NCBI RefSeq assembly: GCF_900168205.1
Contig: NZ_FUZE01000003.1
Location: 273,797-337,796 of the forward strand
Direction of reading: 5' to 3'
Origin: Chryseobacterium balustinum
GTDB taxonomy: Bacteria; Bacteroidota; Bacteroidia; Flavobacteriales; Weeksellaceae
Length of the DNA stretch: 64,000 bases
Part shown: positions 18,234 to 27,397 of the stretch, in pieces
Layout of the letters: each line of letters starts with the position of its first letter
Position numbering within the stretch: the first letter of the stretch is position 1
Notes under the pieces: model-generated
Database searches by the model: none
Told to the model about the DNA's origin: nothing
What the model saw: the letters and a program-made list of their open reading frames with translations, nothing else
Program-made: the position numbers and the translations under genes

Positions 18234-20501
18234 TTATTTTTTAACTGCTTTCACAGTTTTAGAACTTCCATTCTTCATATTCAGTTTTACCATATACACG
18301 CCGGATATAAGGCTGTGTAATGAAATTGTTTTTTCAGAACCTTTGAATTCTTTAATCATTTTGCCTGAAAGATCATAGACAACAACCGACTGTAATTGTA
18401 CATCTCCTGAAATAGTAATGATATCAGTAAATGGATTAGGATAAATAACAATGTCATGTTTTGCTGAAATTTCATTCACGCCCAACGAAACGGTCGGTGC
18501 CCAAGAAATATCATCATAACTGTATCGTACGTTTCCATTATCCGTTAAAATCGCCAATCTTGCTGTAGAAGGTACTGTATTTGGTATCTCTACAATATAT
18601 TCACTTGCACCTGTATAAGAAGTATTGGTGATTGCAAGATTCTGAATAGATACAAATGACGTAATATCTGTTGTGTTCGTTACATATCCAACTTTCATCA
18701 CCCCTGTATTAGCACTGCAATACGCTCTGAATTTTAATGAATGGGTACCTGCATTGATGTTGCTCAATTCAGGGAGAATGGCCATGGCCGATCCGGTAAG
18801 TGGGGTTTGCAACACATGCTTCGTACCAGAATATGCTCCTATACCATTGATTGTCACATTTCCCAATCCTGTAGCCAATTTAATCCAGCAGGGTGCATTT
18901 GATAATGCTCCCGCATTATATGCTTCAAAATCTTCAAAAAGAGTCGTTTTTGGTGCACAAAGTGTTAAAAATGATGTAATATTCGACCATAAACTTTGAT
19001 CGGTTGCACTACATCTAGATCTTATCCAAATATAATACGTTGTAGCAGAGTTTAGACCTTGTACTGTATAAGGATTTGATGTTATTCCTGTTAGATTAGG
19101 TACCGTAGTAGATGTTGGAGGCGTATTACTTGTACTGTAATAGATGTCATATCCCAATGCCGGAGCCGGAGAAGGTGCCGCCCAAGTCATATCTACTGTA
19201 GCACTAGTTGCATTCGAAAGCACCACATTGGTAGGTGCCAAACACGTCGCTTTTGGCTCCCAGTATACATTATCCAAATACAAAGATGAAGTAGCTGTAC
19301 CACCGTGTCTTATTGCTAATCTTGCATTAACCGGTACGGTAGTTGGTACCACTACTGTATATTCATAACCATCAAACACTGTATTGGTCATCGTTAATGA
19401 TTGAATATTAACAAATGAAGCAGCATCGGCATCATTTGTCACATACCCAACATCCATTACCCCAGTTCCCGAATTCACTTTGGCTTTAAATCTCAGCCAA
19501 TGCGTTCCTGTGTTCACATTGCTAAATGCTGGAAGTACTGCAATCACTGTATTAGCCGGTGAGCTAGCGCTTAGAGTTATCCCTTTTGTGCTATTTACCC
19601 CACTACCAGAAATACTATAGTAGCCTGTACCTAATACAATCTTATCCCAACAATCTGCATTAAATGATCCACTAGCAAGCGCGTCAAAATTTTCAAACAT
19701 AGTGGTTTGCGGATCACATTTAGTTTTAAAGACCCCTCTTAGAGCCCATGCGCTTTTAGATGAGGTGCTGCATACCGATCTCACATAGTAATAATGCGTA
19801 GTAAATGAGGCCAATCCGTTAAGAGATGCAGAGGTTGTTGTGCTGCTTCCTGATGCTACAGTGGTGTTGTCTGGAGGTATACTTGAAGTTGAATAATAAT
19901 ATTCGTAACCGTTATTGGGTGCTGTTGTTGGAGTATCCCAAGATAAATTTGCTGCATTGTTGGTAATGCCTGAAGCGACAAGCGCTGTAGGAACAAAACA
20001 AGCAGGTGTTGACTCGATTTTTAAACTGAAATCTACAAAGTTACCATTGGTATTAGGACCACAAGGGTTTGCTGTTGCAGGAAGGCTAGTTCCCGTTTGT
20101 ACTCTTATTCTGTAAATTCCTGGTGCCTGAGATGGTGGAATAAAAAACTGGTCATCAACAGTTGAATAGTTTGATGTTGGTATCGGGTTTTCATAGAAAT
20201 CATTAAAATCCCCATTTCCATTCCAATCTACCCATACAAGCGATTTGGTTCCGCTACCACCGAATTCCAGATGCACTTTTACAGTTCCTCCCGGATAAGA
20301 GGTTACTATTTGAGTTGCAGAATTGTTTACATATGCCTGATGCGAGGTTGCATCGTAGTACAAAGCTCCCTGATCCGAAAATATTGCATTTTTTAAGTAA
20401 TACATGGTAGATGTTCCTGTAGTAGGTGTACAGTAAGTCTGTGCATCCAGCTTAAAAAAAGGAAGAAGTAAGATCATCCAAAAGAGATAATGTTTTCTCA
20501 T
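18234..20501 (-). CDS. GEVED and fibronectin type III surface protein with T9SS type A sorting domain
   Basis: 755 aa from MRKHYLFW; an ATG 45 bp further up exists but would precede the signal peptide (MILLLPFFKLDAQ). A GEVED-type beta domain comes first (VKVHLEFGG, WVDWNGNGDFND). Then come two FN3-jelly-roll pairs: FN3 (YYYSTSSIPP, YYVRSVCS) with a carbohydrate-binding-like domain (FENFDALASG, WLRFKAKVNSG), and a second pair with FEDFEAYNAG. The C-terminus is a type A CTD: IVIYPNPFTDIITI, VVVYDLSGK, GVYMVKL. A secreted or cell-surface adhesin-like protein. Divergent from the TPR regulator at 20777. Confidence 0.9.
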   Translation of the reverse strand: MRKHYLFWMILLLPFFKLDAQTYCTPTTGTSTMYYLKNAIFSDQGALYYDATSHQAYVNNSATQIVTSYPGGTVKVHLEFGGSGTKSLVWVDWNGNGDFNDFYENPIPTSNYSTVDDQFFIPPSQAPGIYRIRVQTGTSLPATANPCGPNTNGNFVDFSLKIESTPACFVPTALVASGITNNAANLSWDTPTTAPNNGYEYYYSTSSIPPDNTTVASGSSTTTSASLNGLASFTTHYYYVRSVCSTSSKSAWALRGVFKTKCDPQTTMFENFDALASGSFNADCWDKIVLGTGYYSISGSGVNSTKGITLSASSPANTVIAVLPAFSNVNTGTHWLRFKAKVNSGTGVMDVGYVTNDADAASFVNIQSLTMTNTVFDGYEYTVVVPTTVPVNARLAIRHGGTATSSLYLDNVYWEPKATCLAPTNVVLSNATSATVDMTWAAPSPAPALGYDIYYSTSNTPPTSTTVPNLTGITSNPYTVQGLNSATTYYIWIRSRCSATDQSLWSNITSFLTLCAPKTTLFEDFEAYNAGALSNAPCWIKLATGLGNVTINGIGAYSGTKHVLQTPLTGSAMAILPELSNINAGTHSLKFRAYCSANTGVMKVGYVTNTTDITSFVSIQNLAITNTSYTGASEYIVEIPNTVPSTARLAILTDNGNVRYSYDDISWAPTVSLGVNEISAKHDIVIYPNPFTDIITISGDVQLQSVVVYDLSGKMIKEFKGSEKTISLHSLISGVYMVKLNMKNGSSKTVKAVKK

Positions 20502-20649
20502 TGTAGTTCTATTTTTAAAATTAAACATATAATTAATAGCGTACAATTATTAAGCTTTTTTTCGCCTCTGCATTTTCTACTTTGATCATTAACATTTTAG
20601 AGTAAATCTAAATTTTCAGTTCGCTTAAAGATTTAAACAATATTAGTGT

Positions 20650-20657
20650 TATATTTG
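20650..20657 (+). promoter_or_regulatory. -7 box TATATTTG before the TPR/AraC regulator
   Basis: Exact TAnnTTTG, about 120 nt before the GTG start at 20777. No TTTG at the expected -33 distance. Confidence 0.4.
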
Positions 20658-20776
20658 CCCTATATGAAAAACAGGCTTGCATAATTCATTGAATTTACAA
20701 GAATAAAAATCACAAAATACTAAAAACCAATATGTTATAAATTAGGATTATTAAGAGACAGTTAATCGAAATCATC

Positions 20777-22408
20777 GTGAAAAACAAGACAGAAAATAAT
20801 TTTAACTGTAAAAAAACTCTAAAAAATAATGTCTTTTTATTATTTTTAATTGCCTTATTTCCCCTATATATCCAAGGGCAAAAAGGTCCCGATTTTAGTC
20901 TTTTAACCGATAAATCTTTTCAAAAATTATATCAAAATCCAGAGGACTGTATCAGTTATTCTCAAAGCATTTTAATTAGTGATAAAAACCCTGAACATAA
21001 AATTGTTCTAAGAAATATTCTTTCACAAGCCTATGCGATGCAGGGAAATTATGTACAGTCGCTAAACATTTACAATCAAAAAGAAGAAGACATTGGAAAA
21101 GACAGTCAGTTGTACTTCATCGATCTCTTTAGCGAATACAGCCTTGCCGACCAATACCAAAATCTTGGTCTCTACAATCAGTCTAAAAATATTATTTCCA
21201 ATATCTTACAAAACCGTGATCTAGTGAAAAGCCGTGATGTGAAGGTGAAAACTACGATTGCAAAATTGTATCAGCTTCAGGCCATCAACTTCGGCATTGC
21301 CAGAAACTATCAAGAAGCTTTTCAAAGCCTAAATATAAGTAACCAATATCTTACTGGTTCCAACAAAGAAAATATCATTTTAATCTGGGAAAATAAAATT
21401 TTCAGAGCTTCTTACCTCATCAGACAAAATAAACTTGAAGAAGCAAAAAAACTGCTTGATGAGGCTATTAATGATGTAAAGCACAATGGAAACTATCCTT
21501 TTCTTACGGCTTTTGCTTACGAAAATCTGTCTCGATATTATTTTCAGAAAGAAGATTATGATACTGCCATCAAAAGCCTAGACACCGGGCTTTTACATAT
21601 AGAAGATCTCCCTTACAACAATATCAAAATTGTTTTTTATGAATTATTAACCAGAAATTATTTAGCACTAAATAATGACGAAAAATACCATTATTACAAT
21701 AATCTTTATACAGATCTAAAAGCAAAACTATACACCAACAAAAAGGAAGGCATACAGTATATTGTAAAATTGGTAGAAACATATAATAAGAAGAATTTTG
21801 AGATTCAGAAGCAAAATAAAATAAGGCAATTCAGAAACACTACAATCATTGTTTTGTTTTTTGTTCTTGGAATTGTAACCTACTTTTTTTACGAATCACG
21901 AAGAAGTAAAGATCTGAAAAAACAGCTTGCTTTTTTTGAGAAACAAAAAGAAAGAGAAAAATCTATGCAGATGCAGGCCGATAAGCTGAAAGATGATATA
22001 GAGAAAGAACAAAAAAACACAGAAAAAGAAACGCCAAAAGTCTCTAAAGAAAAAGAAGATGAGATCTTACAAAAACTGAAAGAATGGGAATTGTCTACTA
22101 ATTTTTTAAGCAAAAATATGTCGATCTCTATTTTATCTGCACAAACAGAGATCAATACAAAATACCTTTCTGAGGTTATCAACAGCAATAAAGGGAAAAA
22201 CTTTAATGGCTATATCAATGAATTAAGAATCAACCACATTGCCGGTTTATTAAAAAACGACCCTGCATTTCTCAACTATAAAGTAAGTTATCTTGCAGAG
22301 TATTCCGGTTTTTCATCACATGGAGCATTTACGAATGTATTCAAATCGATCACTGGGATGTCGCCCAATCATTACATTCAGGAAATCATTAAAAACAAAA
22401 GATCATGA
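20777..22408 (+). CDS. Membrane-spanning TPR / AraC-type transcriptional regulator
   Basis: 543 aa from a GTG; no ATG is available nearby. Order: signal-like hydrophobic segment (LLFLIALFPLYIQGQ, about 21-35); TPR-like helical repeats (about 50-340); a transmembrane helix (TTIIVLFFVLGIVTYFF, about 352-370); a Lys/Glu-rich coiled coil (about 375-425); and a C-terminal AraC-type HTH (about 440-543: LSAQTEINTKYLSEVINSN, then ISYLAEYSGFSSHGAFTNVFK-like second helix-turn-helix and MSPNHYIQEI). It likely senses a periplasmic signal and binds DNA directly. The stop overlaps the next start by 4 bp. Confidence 0.85.
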   Translation: MKNKTENNFNCKKTLKNNVFLLFLIALFPLYIQGQKGPDFSLLTDKSFQKLYQNPEDCISYSQSILISDKNPEHKIVLRNILSQAYAMQGNYVQSLNIYNQKEEDIGKDSQLYFIDLFSEYSLADQYQNLGLYNQSKNIISNILQNRDLVKSRDVKVKTTIAKLYQLQAINFGIARNYQEAFQSLNISNQYLTGSNKENIILIWENKIFRASYLIRQNKLEEAKKLLDEAINDVKHNGNYPFLTAFAYENLSRYYFQKEDYDTAIKSLDTGLLHIEDLPYNNIKIVFYELLTRNYLALNNDEKYHYYNNLYTDLKAKLYTNKKEGIQYIVKLVETYNKKNFEIQKQNKIRQFRNTTIIVLFFVLGIVTYFFYESRRSKDLKKQLAFFEKQKEREKSMQMQADKLKDDIEKEQKNTEKETPKVSKEKEDEILQKLKEWELSTNFLSKNMSISILSAQTEINTKYLSEVINSNKGKNFNGYINELRINHIAGLLKNDPAFLNYKVSYLAEYSGFSSHGAFTNVFKSITGMSPNHYIQEIIKNKRS

Positions 22409-23544
22409 AGTTATTTATTCACTTTTTTTGGCTGTCATTTTTGCTCTGTACAGTTTCTGTTTCAGGACAAAAAACTTCTGATGATTCATTGGGTGTTATT
22501 ATCAAAAAAGCCAATCAAGAGATTTACAATAATCCCGATAATGTAATTAAAATCGGAAAAAAATTACTTAAAAACGAAAAAGATTCCAAGAAATTAATCC
22601 GAATCTATTTGCTTTTATCAACTGCCGGTTTTGCCAAAAGAGATTTTGACGAGTCGTTACAATATATTTATAAAGCAAGAGAACTGGCAAAAAAAACAAA
22701 TGATCCTAAAATTCAGACTTCTGTTCTGATGACAGTTGCGGTGCAGTTTCAGCAAATGGATCTTTTAAGCAAAAGTATTGAGACACTGGATGAGGTAGAC
22801 AAATATCTGGCAGAACTTCCCGATGACCTTTCTCTAAAACATTTTGAAACCGCCAGAAGCTTTGCTTTACGGGGCATGATTTATAAAAGTCAGTCGAATC
22901 CGGAAATTGCTCTGCAGGAGTTTTTAATTGCCATTAAAAGTTTTGAAAAAGTACCAGATCAAAAAACAACTTATTACAATCAAAGTATTATCTATTATAA
23001 CATCGGTACATGTTATCTGACGATTGACGAACCAGAACAAGCCCAAAAAGCTTTCCAAAAATCAATTGATATTGCTCATCTTATAAAAGCCAACAGTCTG
23101 GAAGCTTTTGCTCTGAAAGGCATGTCTGAAATACCAAAACAAAAACATCAATACCAAGCCGCTTTAGATTTTCTTTTAGAGGCTGAAACGCTCAGTAAAA
23201 ACATCGGAGATCTCACCCTTAATGAAGGGATCTATAAAGAAATGGCTGATAATTATCTGGCAATGGGAAAGCAAAACCTTTATCAGATATACAGCAAAAA
23301 ACATATTGAAACCCGTCTTGAGAGAGAACAAAACGAATTAAGCTCTATTAATCATGCTCTTGATATTCATAATGTAGAATCTCAGAAAAAAAATAAAGAT
23401 ATGATTACTCAATATCATATCTTTATTTTAGCAATGCTCTTATCAGGAGCACTTGTTTTTGGATCTTTTTTTTACTTTGCATTAAAAATTAGAAAACGCA
23501 ATCAACGAGATCAGGAAGAAATTAAAAAACTTTTTAATTCTTAA
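22405..23544 (+). CDS. TPR membrane protein, regulator paralog lacking the HTH domain
   Basis: 379 aa. Signal peptide (FFWLSFLLCTVSVSGQ), TPR-like helical repeats over about 35-310 (for example YYNIGTCYLTIDEPEQAQKAFQKS), and a transmembrane helix (FILAMLLSGALVFGSFFYF) near residue 345-365. It ends after a short basic cytoplasmic tail (KIRKRNQRDQEEIKKLF). The architecture matches the upstream gene but stops just where the coiled coil and AraC HTH would begin. The ATGA overlap with the upstream gene implies translational coupling. It may be a partner or antagonist of the regulator, or a copy truncated by a deletion; the downstream DNA is decayed. Confidence 0.78.
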   Translation: MKLFIHFFWLSFLLCTVSVSGQKTSDDSLGVIIKKANQEIYNNPDNVIKIGKKLLKNEKDSKKLIRIYLLLSTAGFAKRDFDESLQYIYKARELAKKTNDPKIQTSVLMTVAVQFQQMDLLSKSIETLDEVDKYLAELPDDLSLKHFETARSFALRGMIYKSQSNPEIALQEFLIAIKSFEKVPDQKTTYYNQSIIYYNIGTCYLTIDEPEQAQKAFQKSIDIAHLIKANSLEAFALKGMSEIPKQKHQYQAALDFLLEAETLSKNIGDLTLNEGIYKEMADNYLAMGKQNLYQIYSKKHIETRLEREQNELSSINHALDIHNVESQKKNKDMITQYHIFILAMLLSGALVFGSFFYFALKIRKRNQRDQEEIKKLFNS

Positions 23545-23654
23545 GAAGGTTATTGTATATCAACCATGTATCACGAGTGCTCTTGGTCGAGTCTTATTTC
23601 AGCAAAGTTAAATGCCCAACATAACCTTTTTTTTTACCTTTAGAATTTCCTGCT

Positions 23655-24060
23655 TTATTCGTTTTTAAAACTCTTTGGAAAGTTATTCGGTAAATCAGGA
23701 CTGTAGTAAGACATCCAGTCTTCTGTTGTGTTTCCGTTTGCTATTTTATTGAATAATAAAATTGATTTTTTCCCTCACGAAACCAATACTGCTAAAATCT
23801 TATGACCATCTTCTAGGATAACTTCTGCATTGATTATATCAAAATAATGAGTAGACAACTTTTTCTTCAGTTCTTCATATTTTAGATTTCCGGATGAACT
23901 GCTGCGTAGATTTATTGATTTGGTCTACAATCTCTTGAATTCCTTGTGAGATAGGAACCATCATTTGGTCTTTCGGAATGTTAGATAGATCTCTCAAATT
24001 AAAATCAGTATAAATACGTAGTTGTATATGTTCTGCAATTTTTAATTTTGACAACAGTTA
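23655..24060 (-). pseudogene. Decayed protein-coding gene, family not recognised
   Basis: On the minus strand, about 400 bp can be read as protein over broken frames: a first piece (KLKIAEHIQLRIYTDFNLRD and IPKDQMMVPISQGIQEIVDQ), a frameshift near 23895, a second piece (KYEELKKKLSTHYFDIINA, VILEDGHKILAVLVS), an in-frame stop, then KIANGNTTEDWMSYYSPDLP ending at 23655. No start codon remains at the 5' end. The composition is clearly protein-like, so it is a remnant rather than chance. I cannot name the family. Confidence 0.5.
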
Positions 24061-24508
24061 TTTAAAATCATAATATAAAAATAAAAATCATTTAATGTGT
24101 AATATTTATAAATGTTAATTTTTGAATATTTGTAGTTTATTATACTGTTATATTGATAATAAATGTATATTTGTTAAGGATTGTTAATTTATGTACCATA
24201 TTTGTTAACAATTGGAAAAATACTAAAACCAACCGAAAAACTAAATTAACATGAAAAAATTCTTAAAAAAGATTCCTCTTTTGATTTAATAATCACTATT
24301 TAGTGAAGTTAAAAACCAGTGTAGTAAATTGTTTTATTTATCTATATAAATACATATGATAAATTGATGTTTAATACACTACTTATATTTTCCCGTGAAT
24401 TATTTACCGGGGTTATAGCTCTGTCTATTTAATTCGATAGTCGCAAGAATCTAATCTATTTATTAAAAGATAAATTTTATCAGTTTCACTCTTTAAAAAC
24501 AAATAACT
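24061..24508. other. AT-rich leader region before the collar gene cluster
   Basis: No full gene. At 24251-24289 a 12-codon ORF MKKFLKKIPLLI starts like a signal peptide and stops at once, followed by a second stop. A promoter-like CATATTTG lies near 24190, so this ORF could be a leader peptide or a remnant of a lost secreted protein gene. The remaining 220 bp to the collar gene would be an unusually long 5' untranslated region. Confidence 0.35.
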
Positions 24509-25048
24509 ATGGAAGGAACAATAGGAGAAATCCGCCTTTTTGCCGCAAACTTTGCGCCTAGAGATTGGTCGTATTGTAATGGTGCATTACTCGCTATCAG
24601 AACAAACACTGCTTTATTCTCTATTTTGGGAACCACTTATGGTGGAGACGGGCAAGTCACTTTCGGCTTACCTAATCTTTCAGGAAGATCTGCGGTAGGA
24701 GCAGGCCAAGGACCAGGATTGTCTTACTATGACCTAGGTGAGATGACTGGTACAAATACTAAAACGCTAACAATTTCGAATCTTCCGCCGCATACTCATA
24801 CTGCGGGAGGGAATATCGTTATTCCTGCATTTTCGGAAGAGGGAGATTCTGCAACTCCGGCAAATAATGTTTTGGCTTCAAAGGGATCTATGTATACGTC
24901 TCAGGGAAGCGATTCTAGTACCAAAGCTACTCCTTTGAATATTCAAGTGGGGGTAACCGGTGGAAGCACACCAATTAATATTACTCAACCTTCACTAGGG
25001 ATGAATTATATTATTTGTATGTATGGAGTTTTCCCATCTAGAAACTAG
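24509..25048 (+). CDS. Phage tail collar (microcystin-dependent-protein-like) protein 1
   Basis: 179 aa. N-terminal tail collar domain (PF07484 type): GEIRLFAANFAPRDWSYCNG, LFSILGTTYGGDG and the LPNLSGRSAVGAGQG motif within residues 5-75. A short linker with PPHTHT follows, then a variable middle, and a conserved end (GMNYIICMYGVFPSR). No signal peptide. The three collar proteins in a row are of near-equal length and share this layout. Such proteins (MdpB-like) often occur outside prophages in sets of two or three. No capsid, portal or tail-tube genes are nearby, so a prophage is unlikely. Confidence 0.9.
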   Translation: MEGTIGEIRLFAANFAPRDWSYCNGALLAIRTNTALFSILGTTYGGDGQVTFGLPNLSGRSAVGAGQGPGLSYYDLGEMTGTNTKTLTISNLPPHTHTAGGNIVIPAFSEEGDSATPANNVLASKGSMYTSQGSDSSTKATPLNIQVGVTGGSTPINITQPSLGMNYIICMYGVFPSRN

Positions 25049-25102
25049 TCTTAAGTCATTCTGAATTTTTTTAAAACTAATAATAATTAAAACTAAAATA
25101 CT

Positions 25103-25642
25103 ATGGAAGGTTATATAGGAGAAATTCGATTGTTTGCGGGAAATTTTGCTCCAAGAGGATGGTTTTTTTGCGATGGAACAGAATATAGCATAGCAAATTA
25201 CTCTACACTTTTTTCAATTTTAGGAACTACTTATGGAGGTAATGGGCAAACTACATTTGGTGTACCAGATTTACGTGGCCGTGTGGCTGTAGGAACAGGG
25301 CAGGGAGCTGGTTTACAAAATATTACATTGGGTCAAGTAGGAGGTACAGAAAATGTAACAATGAATACTTCACAAATGCCGATGCATACCCATAATGCAA
25401 TGGCTACTATTGCATTTCCTGCTTTTTCAGAAGGAGGAGAAACGGGTTCGCCTTCGGGAACAATTTTAGGAGGACTTCAAGGTGCTTATTCTACTCAGCC
25501 TGCAGATACAAATATTGCTCCGGCAACAGCTTCAGGGGCTTTATCTGCTGTAGGTAGCGGTAATCCTTTTGAAATTTTACAACCTGTTTTGGCTGCCAAT
25601 TACATTATTTGCTGTGAAGGAATTTATCCAAGCAGACCATAA
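25103..25642 (+). CDS. Phage tail collar (MdpB-like) protein 2
   Basis: 179 aa, paralog of the gene 54 bp upstream: GEIRLFAGNFAPRGWFFCDG at the start, LFSILGTTYGGNGQTTFGVPDLRGRVAVGTGQG in the collar domain, a MPMHTHN histidine motif, FSEGGETGSPSG in the middle and NYIICCEGIYPSR at the end. The upstream spacers of all three genes carry similar AT-rich leaders ending in ACTATGG or CATCATGG. The middle region differs between copies, which suggests subunits of a heteromeric structure rather than redundant duplicates. Confidence 0.9.
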   Translation: MEGYIGEIRLFAGNFAPRGWFFCDGTEYSIANYSTLFSILGTTYGGNGQTTFGVPDLRGRVAVGTGQGAGLQNITLGQVGGTENVTMNTSQMPMHTHNAMATIAFPAFSEGGETGSPSGTILGGLQGAYSTQPADTNIAPATASGALSAVGSGNPFEILQPVLAANYIICCEGIYPSRP

Positions 25643-25676
25643 TTAAGTAAATTTTAATTCTAAAAAACTAATCATC

Positions 25677-26219
25677 ATGGATGGAACAATGTCAGAAATA
25701 AGAATGTTTGCGGGAAATTTTGCTCCAAAATCTTGGGCTTTTTGTCAAGGGCAAACATTATCAATCAATACAAATCAGGCTCTTTTTGCGCTTTTAGGAA
25801 CCATGTACGGTGGAAATGGAGTTACAACATTTATGTTACCCAATTTTGCGGGTAGAACTGCTATGGGAACAGGAAGTGGAGCAGGAATTGATAACTGGAC
25901 TCTTGGAGAGATCAATGGTACACCAACGGTGACGTTACTTACTCCCAATCTGCCTATGCACAATCATGCTTCCGGAACAGAAACGGCTTCTATTCAAACG
26001 TTTTCTGAAGGAGGTGATACAGGTTCTCCCTCAAATGCCACACTTGCATCATTACCAGGTTTATATTCAAGCCAACCTGCAGATACAACATTAAGACCAA
26101 TTACAACGGCATTCAGCTTAAGCGTTGCAGGAGGAAGCCAGCCTATTAGTATTCAGCAGCCGTTTTTAGGAATGAACTACATCATTTGTTTATACGGAAT
26201 TTTCCCTTCAAGATCATAA
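25677..26219 (+). CDS. Phage tail collar (MdpB-like) protein 3
   Basis: 180 aa, third paralog: SEIRMFAGNFAPKSWAFCQG, LFALLGTMYGGNGVTTFMLPNFAGR, a PMHNHAS motif, FSEGGDTGSPSN and the end GMNYIICLYGIFPSR. It begins 34 bp after copy 2. A strong 12-bp hairpin follows it, separating the collar trio from the binding-protein and formyltransferase genes. All three together make about 1.7 kb of near-identical architecture. Confidence 0.9.
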   Translation: MDGTMSEIRMFAGNFAPKSWAFCQGQTLSINTNQALFALLGTMYGGNGVTTFMLPNFAGRTAMGTGSGAGIDNWTLGEINGTPTVTLLTPNLPMHNHASGTETASIQTFSEGGDTGSPSNATLASLPGLYSSQPADTTLRPITTAFSLSVAGGSQPISIQQPFLGMNYIICLYGIFPSRS

Positions 26220-26230
26220 TTAATAATACA

Positions 26231-26264
26231 AAAGCCTCTAATAGTTTATTCAATTAGAGGCTTT
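26231..26264 (+). terminator. Intra-cluster hairpin after the collar trio
   Basis: Perfect 12-bp stem AAAGCCTCTAAT / ATTAGAGGCTTT with a 10-nt loop. There is no long T run and the next ATG is only 11 bp past the stem, so partial termination, RNA processing or stabilisation of the collar mRNA is more likely than full termination. Confidence 0.55.
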
Positions 26265-26275
26265 ATCGAAAAAAT

Positions 26276-27397
26276 ATGAAAATAGCTTTACTTTTACCAC
26301 GATCTGTTATTTATCCTTCAATGTCTTTTGATATGATGGATGGCTTTAAGCAAGCGTTAAAAAATATTGGCTTGGAAGGTCATCACGAAATCGTTTCAGC
26401 GGGAATAGGTGTTGCCGCAAAACATGAAGAGATCTATGAGCGTTGCGAGCAATTTCTTTTGGAAGGTGCGGATATTATCATTGGATATATTAATCCTATT
26501 TCAGCCGAGTTTATTCACCCGCTTTTCGAATCTTCAGGGAAAACTTTGCTTGTTTTAGACAGCGGATATCATTTTCCTGCTTTTCAGGGGAAACTTTCTA
26601 ATGCATATTTTATATCTCTTCAGGGAGGTTTGTGTACAAGGGTTATTACTCATAAAGCAATTGAAGATGGGCATAGAAATTTTGCATTTACGTGCTCTTT
26701 TTACGATGCGGGCTATCGTCCATCTTATATCTATCCAGCTGCTGTTGAAGAGAAAGGTGGTACCATAGGCTTTAATCATGTTACGTCTTTACGCCGTGAA
26801 GATTTTACCCTGGCTCCACTTACCGAATATCTTGAGCAGCAAAAAGAAACTGCAGTTCTTGCAACATTTTGTGGTGATATGGCAGATGATTTTTTCAGAG
26901 TCGGGAACAAGCTGGTTAATAATTATTCGGTATATGGAACGGGTTTCACATCCGATGAAGCATGGCTTTCGAAAATGCCTTATCCGGGTAAAGAGTGGAG
27001 TTCTGCTGTAGCTTGGTCTAAAACTTTAAACACACCAGAAAATGAAACTTTCGTAATTATAATGAATAATATTAAAGAAGGTAAAGCTAATCTTTTCTCT
27101 TTATTGGGATGGGAAGCCGCTCTCTTTATTGCTTTGGAAAACGAAAATTTTGATGGCATTACTATCAATTCACCACGCGGAAAGGTTTATATGAACCCCG
27201 AAAACAGATTTACAGAAGCTCCGGTTTATTATGCAACAGTTTCAAAAGATAAAACTACAGGGAACTGTCTTCTGAAAGATGTTGAGGTTGCTGCAGTTAC
27301 AATATCAGAGCGTGAAAGTTTAAAAAATAATATTAAATACATTCAGAGTATTGAGGCTAATTCTTGGCTCAATGCTTATGCGTGTTTAGAATCATGA
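26276..27397 (+). CDS. Periplasmic-binding-protein-fold (type I) protein without signal peptide
   Basis: 373 aa. The N-terminus reads straight into a Rossmann-like strand (MKIALLLPRSVIYPSM), followed by GADIIIGYINP, LLVLDSGYHFP and VLATFCGDMADDF, consistent with the type I periplasmic binding fold seen in LivJ-like proteins. There is no signal peptide or lipobox, so it would stay in the cytoplasm. No ABC transporter genes are adjacent. It overlaps the formyltransferase gene by 4 bp (ATGA), which suggests the two proteins act together, perhaps in recognising or delivering the substrate to be formylated. The role is unknown. Confidence 0.65.
   Translation: MKIALLLPRSVIYPSMSFDMMDGFKQALKNIGLEGHHEIVSAGIGVAAKHEEIYERCEQFLLEGADIIIGYINPISAEFIHPLFESSGKTLLVLDSGYHFPAFQGKLSNAYFISLQGGLCTRVITHKAIEDGHRNFAFTCSFYDAGYRPSYIYPAAVEEKGGTIGFNHVTSLRREDFTLAPLTEYLEQQKETAVLATFCGDMADDFFRVGNKLVNNYSVYGTGFTSDEAWLSKMPYPGKEWSSAVAWSKTLNTPENETFVIIMNNIKEGKANLFSLLGWEAALFIALENENFDGITINSPRGKVYMNPENRFTEAPVYYATVSKDKTTGNCLLKDVEVAAVTISERESLKNNIKYIQSIEANSWLNAYACLES

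Noticed and set aside
24509..26219. Prophage or phage-tail module
   Set aside because: Only collar-domain proteins are present; no integrase, terminase, capsid or tail-tube genes. MdpB-like proteins occur without phage.
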